64,000 nucleotides of DNA from Miscanthus floridulus (lineage: Eukaryota; Streptophyta; Magnoliopsida; Poales; Poaceae): contig NC_089581.1 in NCBI RefSeq assembly GCF_019320115.1, positions 67,670,166 through 67,734,165 on the forward strand, read 5' to 3'. The translations under genes were made by a program, and so were the position numbers. A model generated the notes under the pieces. The model ran no database searches. It was not told where the DNA came from and saw only the letters and a list, made by a program, of their open reading frames with translations. This document shows, in pieces, positions 1 through 11,047 of this stretch (within the stretch, counting starts at the first letter, position 1; each line of letters begins with the position of its first letter).

Positions 1-800
1 GTTTAAATGGTCGATATCTAGGTTTGATTGGCAACCTATGTTCAACAATTGATCGATCTAAGCTAGGCATTTCATAATATTCCCAAGCAAAACAATCTTT
101 AAATTCCTTTAACAAACCTATCAATTCTTGTTTATACACAAGATCTAATTTAGCACTTACATACGTCGGCCTAGGCCTATCTCCAGGAACAATATCTATT
201 TCTTCAAACTCATCAACCGATGTAAAGCCATGTCCAAGTTTACCATCTGTACCATCTACTGGATTATCCATTAAAACAAACTTTCAGAGCCGACTGCTTA
301 GATTGGATGTTGGCCTTCATCATTGATTCTAATGAAGCCTCCTTCCCATTGCTTGCTAGAAAAATACTCAAAATATTCTAGTTCCCAATACATTGGATCA
401 GTTGTTGCTATACTCATGAAATCATCAGCATGAACTAGCTCAACATTGTCTCCATGCCACTGGATCAAGCATTGATGCATAGTCGATGGTACACAACAAT
501 TGGCATGAATCCAATCACGACCAAGGAGTAAACTGTATGAACCCTTTTCATCAATGACAAAGAATGTAGTGAGCAAAGTCTTGCTTCCAATTGTCAATTC
601 AACGTTTATTAACCCCTGGTCTTGGACGCATTACCCCCAAAATCCTTATGCATCATGTCAGTCTCAATCAGATATTCTGGTCCTTTACCAAGCATGCGAA
701 AAGTAGTATAAGGCATCAGATTAATAGCGACACCTCCATCAACCAACATTTTACTCATCGGCTTCCCATCGACAAAAGCTTTCACATATAAAGCCTTCAA
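1..800 (-). pseudogene. gypsy protease and RT-linker remnant
   Basis: On the minus strand 800-609 encodes the retropepsin-like active-site region with the motif LVDGGVAINLMPY, where the usual D-S/T-G appears as D-G-G. Segment 597-298 continues with SLLLGRDWIHANCCVPS, the second conserved protease block (LLGRDW). Further left, about 230-1, the peptide DCFAWEYYEMP is the typical lead-in to gypsy reverse transcriptase. Stops separate the pieces. The D-G-G may be a lineage trait or a mutation; one copy cannot tell. Confidence 0.75.
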
Positions 801-1510
801 ATGCCAATGCTTAACTAGTTTATCAAATATAGCTTGCTATATCAATGTCAACTAGGCTACCATCTCTTCATACTCTGATTCATCAAAATCCGAATAGACT
901 TCTTCATCTACTAGAGCTTTAAATTTAGATGGTAAAAGAAGAGACATTTCAATATTAGCCTATGGCTAACAATTATCGGCTATTTGTTTAGCACGCCATA
1001 CTTGCGGTTTACCATCTTTCTGAGCCTATTCTAATTCTCTGCTCCTTAAGTGTTGCACTCTTCACTTCTAATTTCTTGTTAAACCTCCTGGACATCACTA
1101 TCCTTCCTACCAAACATACTCTTCATCATCTTCTTCTTTATAATCGGCCCAGTTCTGATCAACTCACTTTCCAAGCCAATCATGAATGCTTCTATTTTTT
1201 AAGCACCGATCCACATCATTATGTTGATATTCAATTCGATCATGGATGAACCAGCGATTGACTTAAGATAGCCTAAACTCCCAATATTGTTTGCTACATT
1301 CTGGGCAATTATTTCTAGTAGGGAATCTCAGACCTTCATTCCATCAATGTTAGAAGAAAATGTAATTCCAACATGACTCAACTTGTTCTCTTTTATATCT
1401 CTCTTCTTCTTGTTGACATTGATATTCCTTCTCTTCTAACCATTGCTGATAATCTTTCTCCTTCTACCATTGCCATTTATTCAACAGAATTCAATATGTA
1501 ACATGTGGTC

Positions 1511-3580
1511 TCATCGCACCATCTCTCGATGTTTCTCCCAGCTCATATTGGCTCTTTTGTTGGCCAGGACGCCTTTAATTTCTCTATATTCATCAGCCAA
1601 TATTTGCATCTCCGGATCAACTGTTCCAGTTTCTCTTGCCCAAGCTGATGTCAAAACTTTAGCTTTCCCTTTGAACAACTTAGCATCAACCATGTTCTGA
1701 TCCTTTGGGAAAGGATTATCATCAACTTTCATTTTTCGAGTTGTATCAAATTTAAGCTTCCCTTGTTGAATAGCCCTCTGAATATGTTGCCGAAAAATCC
1801 TGCAATCATTAGTAGTATGAGAAGTAGTGTTATGGTACTTATAGAACTTCTTATTCTTCAACTGATTGGGAGGTAATATAACATGATTGGCAGGCAGTTT
1901 AATATGTCCCTTCTCAAGCAAAAAATCAAAAAGATTGTCTGCTTTTGTAACATCAAAATCATAACTTTCTTCAACTTCTTTTCCCTAAGGATTTGGAACC
2001 ATTACTATCATTTTACCCCAATTCCATTTAGCTATAGCAATTTCCACTTCTTTTTCATCATCCTCGACTAAATATAGATTATAAGCTTCAGCGATTGTGG
2101 CATTCTTCTGAAATCGGGTATCTCTACGCATATTCTGGAATTGGCTATTAAGTGCTACCACCCGTCGAGCCAATTGACCTAAATTGCCAAATTCTTGCCC
2201 AAGCATCTTTTCTCTGCATGTTGGCAACATCCCTTGAACGGCCAAAGCAGCTAGCTAATCATCAGTCAAATTCAACGAAAAGCATAAGTTTCTTGTTTCT
2301 CGGAACCTCTGAAGGAACTCAGCACCTGATTCATTAGCTCTTTGCTTTATAGTTGTCAAATCTATGATCTTTCTTTCCCCTATCCCAGTGTAGAAATATG
2401 TATGAAATTCCTTTTCAAGATCACTCCAATTGGCAATAGAATTAACCGCTAGTGACAAAAACCAAGTGAAAGCTGGTCCTGATAGGGACAAAGAGAAGAA
2501 ATGAATTCGATGCGCTTCTTCAACAGAGGCTTCACCCAACTGAGTAAGATATCGACTGACATGTTCTATTGTACTTGTGCTATCTTGACCAGTGAACTTA
2601 GCAAATTCTGGAAGCCTATAGTTCGTAGGAAGGGCAACCAAATCATACCACTCTAGATATGGACGTTTGTACGAAAAGGTCTACCCTTTTGGTTTTAAAC
2701 CAAACTGATTTTTCATCATTTCTATTACTTTAAGCAACAATTCATCAGCACTTGAGTTTAGATTTCTTGGCAATTGCTGACCCATCTGCAGATTGAAATT
2801 CTGAGTGTCTTGGTATCCTGGATTTGGAATCATATTGAGGGTATTATAATCTGAACAATAATGATATCCTTGTGGAATATCTATCTATCAAGCTCCTTGC
2901 TGATTTACTATTTGAAATCTTTGATTGAAAATATTAGAATTTGTATCTCTATGAATCCTTTGAACCGATGGTGCTATTTTTTGAGCTGACGGTGGTATTT
3001 GGCCTAATGTACCAAAATTAACCATCTGATTCTGAACTTGCCCTATCGGCTGTTGCACATGCTGCACTGATGATCCAGGATTATATTGCATTTGATTAGT
3101 AGTAGCACTCTGAATTTGCTCAGATGAATTCTGAATTGCCTGGGCATCATCACTTTTAGCTAGTGCTGCTTCTTAATGGCTAGTACCGGCTTGATTAGTC
3201 CCGTGAGTCGACAAATGCAAAATATTATAATAAGCTGGTCCAACCTGATCAAGTGGAAATCCATGAAACACATCCTTCATGGTATTGTATAATGTATTCA
3301 AGAAAGTTGTATTATGATTCAGCATTGTATCATGAATAGATTTGTTGACAACTTCTATAAAGAAACTCCTATCATCAGCTTCATCTGTATCTGACTGTCC
3401 ATGCATCAAAACTCTCAGCAGTGGATATTTCGGAATAACTTTATTGTCACATGTTTTGGTGTATGACAACAAGTACTTGTTCTTAAACTCCTCTATAGCC
3501 TTACTAATGATATCTTTATCCTCATCAGCTAAGTCTTCATAAGGTACCATAAGAATGTTCTTGTTGTTGTGAACCGCCAT
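1511..3580 (-). pseudogene. gypsy gag remnant
   Basis: The likely gag start is the ATG at 3580-3578 (MAVHNNKN), just after the leader signature; the longer open frame reaching 3766 runs back into the LTR. Pieces follow at 3580-3173, 3091-2888, 2641-2255 (central gag domain with FAKFTGQD and GPAFTWFLSLA, the Retrotrans_gag-like core), 2245-1985 and 1921-1511 (a CRIFRQH-type zinc-knuckle remnant). At least four stops or frame changes separate them. Gag would have packaged element RNA; this copy cannot make an intact protein. Confidence 0.75.
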
Positions 3581-3615
3581 GACGATTGTGGTCCCACTGG
3601 GCGTGCCAAAAAGTG

Positions 3616-5389
3616 TGTTGACATAAAAATATGGCGATGTGATCAACACACAGCAAGCCAGATGATCTGAATAGAACAAGACCAGAGATCTGCTTGGCTT
3701 CAACATAAAACTAGCCGATTCTGAAAACCCAACGACGTGCCAATCAATTTGACTTGCAATTAACAAAGAGAGAAAATCTTATCAGTAATTTAAGTTAGAA
3801 CATGTCGGTATTGCTCCAGATAGTTCCAAATGTACAGCTAGGTAGCCGATTCAATAAGCCTATCGACTAAATAGTCGATATCCGGTGTATCCATTAAATG
3901 AAGATCTTTAAATCAAGGATTATTGGCTAATATTAAATGATAAAGACATGAATCAAAATAAACCGATGCACATGGAACATCAGAAAGCATCATCGGCTAA
4001 ATGGAACATGATCGATATAACGCGACAAGCCGATGAGTTTGATGAAAAGAGTATAACATGCAAACAAATCGGCTGTCTAATATAAATAAATATACAAATA
4101 GTTCGAATATAATCTATTATCATTAACAGTGAGGTTCGATCGGATCGATGCTAGCTATGATATTTGATAACAAACTAAGTCAAAAATATCTATAAAACCA
4201 TCTATATGTTTGACAGAGTTCATGCAAATATGTTATTAGCGTGAGAGTATAGGCCATATCGGCTAATATATACGTCCGATGCACGCTATAGCAAACAAAC
4301 AGGAGTACAATATCTCGCTCATGAACAAGACCCGCTAGTAATAATTTCTAATCTAAAGTCTTACTAGTGGTGTTCGATCCGAATCGATGCAGTCGATGTA
4401 GTGTCATTAGATTAGATCTCATTAACTAGTGAGTTTATTCAAGATTAAAATGTGTCTTTGGATACATGCTATGTTTGATTGGAATAGAGATAAAACAGCC
4501 AATCTAGCAGAATTAAGCCATCAATTATAAGATTTAGAAGCGGTGACCAGATCAAAGGACGACTAACTAAGATAATATGATGTCCGATCTATCTCTATCT
4601 CAATCAGGTAATTTGTTAGAATTAATAGAACATTAATTATAACAAGATCAAGTAACCGATGAACAACCAAAAACAGCAAGAAAAATCTAACTAATCTTAG
4701 CAGATTCGATAACTGGTGATACTGTATTAAACAACAAGTTATTTAACACAAAATCGATAACTTTGGTCTATATTATGATTTGTAACAGATCAATTAGCTG
4801 ATGCAAGCCTTACAAACTACGATACAGATCGATAACTAACTTATATTATGGCTCATAAAAGATCAATCAGCTGATGCAGCTTTACAAACACAATACAAGT
4901 CGTGACGGTACTCACAAGCAAGCTGGAGGTCGATCAGTAGATGTAGCCCTGTTTGCTGAAGAACTCGCCGAGATCTACAGTACTCCTACTCCTAATGCGA
5001 TGACGAAAGCTAAAAAGATTATATTGATTGAGTGTTCATTTTCTTTGTACAATAACCAGGGTCTAATATTTATACTCAGAACCTAAATATGAATCATACT
5101 CAAATATGACTCATTATAATTTTTGGAATAAAAGAAAACTTTCTAACTTAATAATAACTTGGACCCTAATTTTCTTTATTTGTAGAGTCCGACACATCTT
5201 CCTGGCGCCATTCAAGCATAGCCCATCGACGCTATCTGCTGACGTCATCTATAAAATAGTCGATTCTGACATCGCATCTAAATCAGCTGATACCAATTCA
5301 CATCTAATCGATTCCTTGATGACACAATCCTGGAAGCTTCGAGTTTTCACGTTCTTCTTCCTAAATTTTAGTGTAAACACATGCCCTCA
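3616..5389 (-). repeat. 5' LTR of the gypsy element (approx. 1.77 kb)
   Basis: The inner edge is placed at TGTTGACA (3616), directly beside the leader signature; the outer edge at ...TGCCCTCA (5389). Both give TG...CA ends. The interval is AT-rich, has many short CGATCGGCTA-like words, and contains a TATA box in the element's sense. The partner LTR is outside the window, so the outer boundary is tentative. Confidence 0.55.
5067..5074 (-). promoter_or_regulatory. TATA box of the gypsy LTR
   Basis: Minus-strand TATAAATA about 315 bp inside the proposed outer LTR edge, the expected place for the U3 promoter of an LTR of this size. Confidence 0.45.
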
Positions 5390-5619
5390 AAAATGAGGGG
5401 CCCTTCAAATCAAAAGTAGAGCCCTGATTTGAGGTTCCTACTGGAGTTGCTCTTACTGTGGTTGAAGTAACAAGTGGCTCGCAGGCACCGGAGAAGCATG
5501 TAGAGCTTGTGTTATGTTTCACTCCTAGCAACTTGTCTTTGCACGTCTACTACAAACTTTTAAATGGATATGTAGCAACTTGTTTTACGTTGTAAAGGGT
5601 ATCAGTGCGGCGACCACTT

Positions 5620-7720
5620 ATGGATATCAATGCTGCAACCCTAGTCAGTATAATGAGTATATGGGACCTATGTTTGTGAATTCTAAAATGTGGCAACCTG
5701 ACCAAATTGTAGGGCAAACTTTATAACCTAATCAGTATACCTGTAGCGGTCAGTAATTAATATACCTGCTAGAACCCTAATCGAGACTCAAGTTTAAGAA
5801 TTCTAAAAGGTAGCAATCTGAATGGATAGATGGTAGAGCAAACCCCAGAAGCCTAATCGGTACACCTGTTGTGGATCTAATCAGCACGTCTGCTCCAACC
5901 CTAATTGGTAGGGTGGTGTGACCCATAATCAGTATGGATGTTGCAAGCAACCCTAATTGGTATGTCTGTTGCAGCCCGTGACCAATATGTCTGCTTCAAC
6001 CTAATTAGTATGAATGCTACGACTACTAATCAGTATGGATATTATGACCCTAATCAGTGTGCACAAGTACCAAAAGGGTGAAAAGCACCAGCTACTTTGG
6101 ACCAAAAGTTACTTTTACTCTAGTACAAAACTCAAAGCAAATCTCTACCTGCTTTCATCTATTTTTGGGCTAAAATATTACCCATCTACCACTGGTCACG
6201 TAGATACCCCTTTGTTTTATTTCTTCTTTCCGTCTCCGACATCCCCATCCGCGAGACCACGTGCCTTTCCCATCCTCAAGACCTCGCGAGTCGCAAGTTC
6301 TTCCCATCGGTGCCGCCATGAGGCTAGCCGCCGCCCCCTCCGGCTCCACCCCGCGACCCGGCTAGTCCCTCCCCGCAACCTCGCCGGCCTTGTGTCGCAC
6401 CGCGTTGCGACCCCGCCGCCGCCGCTCACCCATGGCGCGAGCACGGCCATGGCGCCCGCGCGGCCTCAGCGGTGGCTTCCTCCCCGCCGCCACGAAGCTC
6501 TCCAACCCGTCACCGGAGCCGCAGATCCCTCCTCGACAGAGGTCGCACTGTGGCGGCGCCGGCTGCCCCTCGCCGAATTCCCTGCTCGCAGCCATCCCCA
6601 TCGTCCGGTCTTTCAAGCCCCATCCCCTATGCCGGCCGCGCGAGCTCTGGGGCCAGCGACGGGCGGAGCTCTGGGAGCCACTTGGGGTCGGGGCCGGTCC
6701 CCCCTGGGGCACAGCTCTAGGCACCACCATCGTCGGCGCCGATTCCAGGACTAGCGCAGATCTGTGAACCGAGAGCAGGAAGAAGATGCTGACAAGTGGG
6801 TCTGCTCAATGAGAGAGGAAGAGAGATGAGTGGGTGGACTGCGAATGACTTGTGGCGTCCACTTGTAGGTGTTCTTCAAAAGCCACGACTGTTTCACCAA
6901 ACGGTCTTCTGCTTTTGACACGGGTGCTTTTCCACGGCAGCTTTTTCAAAAGCCACCGCTCATAGTAGCTTTTTCAAAAACCACAGCTCAACCAAACAGG
7001 CCCTAAAAGTTGTAACCTCAACAGACAATAGGGTAAACTTCATAACTCTAACCCTAATTGGTATGCTTGTTGCGGACCACGATCATTATGTGTGCTTCAC
7101 CCTAATCGATATGGGTGCTATGACTCCTAATCAATATGGATATTGTAACCCTAATCAGTATACACAAGTATATGCCACACCTTTTTTAGAATTCTAAAAA
7201 GTAGCAACTTATCATACGATAGGGTAAACCCCATAACTCTAATTAATATGATTGATTGGTATGGGTGCTGCAACTCCTGTTCAATACGGATGTTGGAACT
7301 CTAATCAGTATGTCCAATATATGCAGCTATGCCTATTACCACCTTAATTGGTATAGATGATGCAACCCCCTAGTCAGCTGCAACCCTAATAAGTATGAAC
7401 GAGCATATAAGACCCATGTTTGAGAATTTTGGAATGTATAAACCTGAGCAGACGTTAGGTAAACCCCGATAACCTTAATCAGTATTCTTGTTGCAGCCCT
7501 AATCAGTATGCATGCTACAACCTTAACTGGTATTGGTGTTATCCCATGGATGTAACCATAATCAGTATACACGAATATATAGATCATGTTTGTTTATCCT
7601 AAAAAGTAGCAGCCTCAGATGGTGGGCAGACCCCGTTCAATGTGCCTGCTATAGCCCCTAGTCATTATGTGTGCTACAACCTAAATCGCTACGAGGATAG
7701 TTTATTACTAAGTATACATG
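5620..7720. repeat. Degenerate satellite-like array, core CCCTAATCAGTATG
   Basis: The core (with variants CCCTAATTGGTATG and CCTAATCGGTACAC) recurs every 25-40 bp from about 5620 to 6070 and from 7010 to 7700, usually followed by TGTTGCAACC-like sequence. A second block, GAATTCTAAAAAGTAGCAACCT followed by GGTAAACCCC, recurs near 5690, 5798, 7185, 7422 and 7595, so there is a higher-order unit of roughly 110-240 bp. The array is interrupted at 6075-7006. Open frames here are not genes. Confidence 0.65.
6075..7006. mobile_element. DNA transposon fragment with GC-rich cargo
   Basis: This 0.93-kb block splits the satellite-like array. Its right end is ACCAAACAGGCCCTA, the end type of many grass non-autonomous DNA transposons, preceded by repeated CTTTTTCAAAAGCCAC words. 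The left end lacks the matching GGGCCTGTTTGG but carries a diverged inverted copy of the inner GAAAAGCACC word, suggesting left truncation. The core (about 6230-6760) is strongly GC-rich and open in several frames on both strands, which GC richness alone explains. It may be captured genic DNA; no domain was recognised. Confidence 0.5.
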
Positions 7721-8451
7721 TAACTTGTTGGTTTCATTAAATATAAATTGCTAGCCAATATAAAATGGCATCGAAGCATATACAGTATAGGTCAATAAGC
7801 AGAATAAAAAATGGTCACAAAATAAGAGAGTAATTATGTTTTTTTAGAAATGGTGTCTTTCATTAGATTGAACATAGAACAATGCAGAACAATACTGATA
7901 CAACAGGAACCAAGAACAAAGAAAAACGGTAATGCTACACATCTTACGTCCGACACGAGCAAAACATCGGACGCTCCAGCGGCCCACCACCTCGTTGCTT
8001 GCGCTTTTACCCCGCCATTTGCTATGCCAGCGAGTTTATTAAAAAAATCACCCATCCTTATCCCTTATGTTTCCTCCTCCCTTGTCGCAGCACCTTGCGT
8101 CTGCCCCGTCCTAGACACGGAGGTGCACTCCCCTCGCTACTGCCGTGTGCCCCATCCACCGGCGCTTGCTCATGCCCTGTCGCACGTGCCACTCACCTCA
8201 ACCTGTCACGCGCGCCCCCTGCTCTTTCCTGTCACGCGCGCCCCCTGCTCCCTCCTGTCACGCGCGCTGGTGCTGGTGGAGCTCGCTCTACCCATCGCGT
8301 GCACCGCCCGCCCGACCGACCCAAGCCCGGTGCTAGTGGCGGTAGTGCTCGCACGCACCGCTAGTGCTAGATGCTAGTGGTGCTCGCGTGCCGCCACTCG
8401 TCGTCGGCTTCCACCCGATGGCCGAAATTGACTGGCAGAGGCACTCCCTCT
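7721..8451. other. Unassigned segment with GC-rich block
   Basis: 7721-7930 is AT-rich; 7930-8450 is GC-rich with a short direct repeat (CCTGTCACGCGCGCCCCCTG-like words at 8207-8262). Open frames overlap on several frames without recognisable domains. No gene is called. Confidence 0.4.
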
Positions 8452-10689
8452 TGTAACACCTCGGGTGTTACGAGCTTGCTTTGCACCTAGGTTAAGGCCT
8501 TGAAGAATCTAGCAAAATAAGTTTTCGAGTTTTAAGATTTTAAAACACACGTGAAATGAAAATCCTAACAAAAATAATAAAATAAGTAGTTTTAATGGTT
8601 TGGTACCAAAAACAATTTTTGTAAACAAAAATAAAATATGGCTTGTGTATGGCGCTTATGTAAAGATGATGAGCAAATAGTGCAGATGAGAATGCAACTT
8701 TAATTTTGGAAAGTGAATATTGTTAACTAGTGTTTTTGGGAGCTCAAAAATCAAATCCAAAATTTAAATAGAACTTTTCGTTGAATCAACAAGAAGTTGA
8801 AATTATAGTTAAAGTGTCATATTTGGCGAATTATATTGAGCAAAATAGTTAAATAGTGCCTAAGCATTTTACTCCTATGGGTTAGTATGAAGTATGGACT
8901 TTTGTGTGAAATACTTGTTGGTTGGAATTGATAGGGTTTAGGCCTCTTAAAAATTATGACAAAAGTGCTAATGGTTGTTTAGTTCTAACTGAACCATTGC
9001 CCTTTTCTGAGTCTGAAAAGGATAGTAGACAATGCTATTTTGGCATTTAAATTCTAAACTAAAATGTTTAAACACTAGCTTCACGTTCTTGCACTATTGG
9101 TTGCCTCTAAGTGAGTACTTGGGCATCGTATAGGTTGTAGTGGTGTTGAGTGGCACGCGCTTTCTTAAAAATTTCCCAAACTTTCTTACAACACGTTGTG
9201 ACCATGCTGTTGGCGCTCCGTTCATGAACTAGCACTCAGCGTGACCAACCCACGTTGGCACCTCTCTATCTCCCTCTCTGGTCACCCTCTGGATGTGAGG
9301 TTTGCTTCGCCACCTAGGTGTTAGTATCGACTTTGGGTTCATGGAGTTGGTTGAGCCTTCGTCGAGTTAGTAAGTAGTTTTTGGCCCACTTTAATAAGCG
9401 TGCGTGTCATCGTTTCGTCCGTTTGGCCCTGTAGGCACGGTCACCTCGCGCGCCGTGCGCAGCTGACGCTGGTCTCGTCCTTGGGCTGGTCGCGGCCTTT
9501 CCCTACAGGCCAGTGCCACCTGCCGGGACGATGCCACACGCGTCTCTCACCTCGCCCTGCCCTCTTGCTGTCCAAGCCATGCCGAGCCGTTGTGCCGCGC
9601 GTAGGGCCAAGGCGAGGCTGCAGCTGTCGTCGCTCGGTCATCGTGGCAATTTTTCCCGCCCTCCGATTCACCTTGACCATTGTAGCGCACGCCCTCCGCC
9701 TCTCAACCCACCTACCATGCCCTGATCTCGACGCCATTGCGTGGCCTGCCATGTCACGACGTTGTGGTGCTGCTTGCACGTGTGAAAGGTCCTTGTTTGA
9801 TTTTGGTAATTGAGTGACAACCTAGGTGGACTAATTGTGTTTATGTGAGATACACAGGTGATTAGTCCACAGGTACATGTGTGTGAGCAACATATGCCAT
9901 GAAGGTGAAAATGGCTTGGAGATGTTGCAAAGCTCACACATGTGATGATGAAGGAGCTTAAATGCACATGAGACATGACATTGAGTCATGTGATCAAGGT
10001 GGAGAAGATCAAGACAAGACTTGGCTTGATGGACTGGTTGCAAGCGTGAAGGGCAAGTCAAAGGCTTTGGAGTGATGGACCGTGTGGCGGTGAAGCTTGA
10101 GCAAGACTTGGCGCCGATGGATGATGGCAACGGTGAAGAGCAAGTGAAGTCAAGATCGATGAACCAATATGATCACATGATGATATGAAGTGGATCATAT
10201 CATTGTTGATCGCGTTGGTGCATGTGTTGCATCGACATTGAAGGAGATGGAATGGAATGCGCAAGGCAAAGGTATAACCTAAGGCTTTCATTTCACCGGT
10301 CATAGGTGTGTAGAGAAGTTTATGATCGGGTTTAGGATAGATGGCCGTACTATCAAGAGGGGCAAACTTGTTTGCATATTGGTCATCTAGTGCCACTCGA
10401 GTGATCTAACTTTGCATTGTCGCTAGGATCGAGTGGTGTGGCAAGTTGAGTGGCTAACATCCTTTGGGAAATGATTGTGAAAAGCTAACACACATACACA
10501 TAGTGGTGTACACTTGGTGGTGTTGGCACATTTACAAAGGAGGTGGTGTTTGCTCGACGGGATTCGGTGCTTTTGGGAAAATGGAATGCCTACTTTCTAT
10601 TGCGCCGGATGCAAATTCTTGTGGTTAGCACACTTGAGCAAGGGTGAAGAGAATGGAGGAGATGCCAGCGTCGGTCAAGTGACCGGACA

Positions 10690-10990
10690 TTGGATCCAAA
10701 AGCATCGAACGCTGCCTACCTGCGTCCGGTCGCGCTGACGTGGAGTGTAGCAGTAGCTGGAGAGTGATCGGACGCTGGTGCTGTGTCCGATTGCGTTTGA
10801 CCGGACGCGTCCGGTCATGCTCGGGAGCTTACTAGAAACGACCGGATGCTGAGGGTCCAGCGTCTGGTCAGTTGAAGCTGCTGCGTTTGGTCAGGTCAAG
10901 TGACCATTGGAATCGGGACACGTGGTCGTCTGTGGGCGACCGGACGCTGAGGTCCAGCGTCCGGTCAACACGACCGGAGCGTCTAGTCGG
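10690..10990 (+). repeat. Palindrome-rich U3 repeats (GACCGGACGCTGAGG type)
   Basis: Several imperfect copies of GACCGGACGC...GCGTCCGGTC, each nearly self-complementary, lie just upstream of the LTR TATA box. Position and repetition suggest an enhancer-like U3 element; function is inference. Confidence 0.6.
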
Positions 10991-11039
10991 CCCGACCGTT
11001 GCCCAATGAAGGGGTAACGGCTAGTTTAGCCCTTGGGGC

Positions 11040-11047
11040 TATAAATA
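11040..11047 (+). promoter_or_regulatory. TATA box of the solo copia LTR
   Basis: TATAAATA, about 50 bp after the U3 repeats, in the expected U3/R position of a sense-oriented LTR. Confidence 0.6.

Larger units (their letters stand above)
1..5389 (-). mobile_element. Ty3/gypsy LTR retrotransposon, 5' part only, cut by window edge
   Basis: Reading on the minus strand from right to left there is a 5' LTR (5389-3616), a short leader containing GGCACGCCCAGTGGGACC (a signature seen just after the 5' LTR in Tat-like grass gypsy elements), gag, an aspartic protease and the start of the region leading into reverse transcriptase. The 3' half and 3' LTR lie beyond position 1. Coding parts are broken by stops and frame changes, so the copy is dead. 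The order gag-protease-RT and the leader signature give the superfamily; the lineage (Tat-like) is inference. Confidence 0.8.

Noticed and set aside
5620..7720. Interstitial telomere repeat
   Set aside because: CCCTAA is followed by TCAGTATG rather than tandem CCCTAAA; no run of true telomere units was seen.
9441..9813. Overlapping 112-137-aa frames on both strands
   Set aside because: They lie inside the probable gypsy LTR and are interrupted by the nested copia solo LTR.
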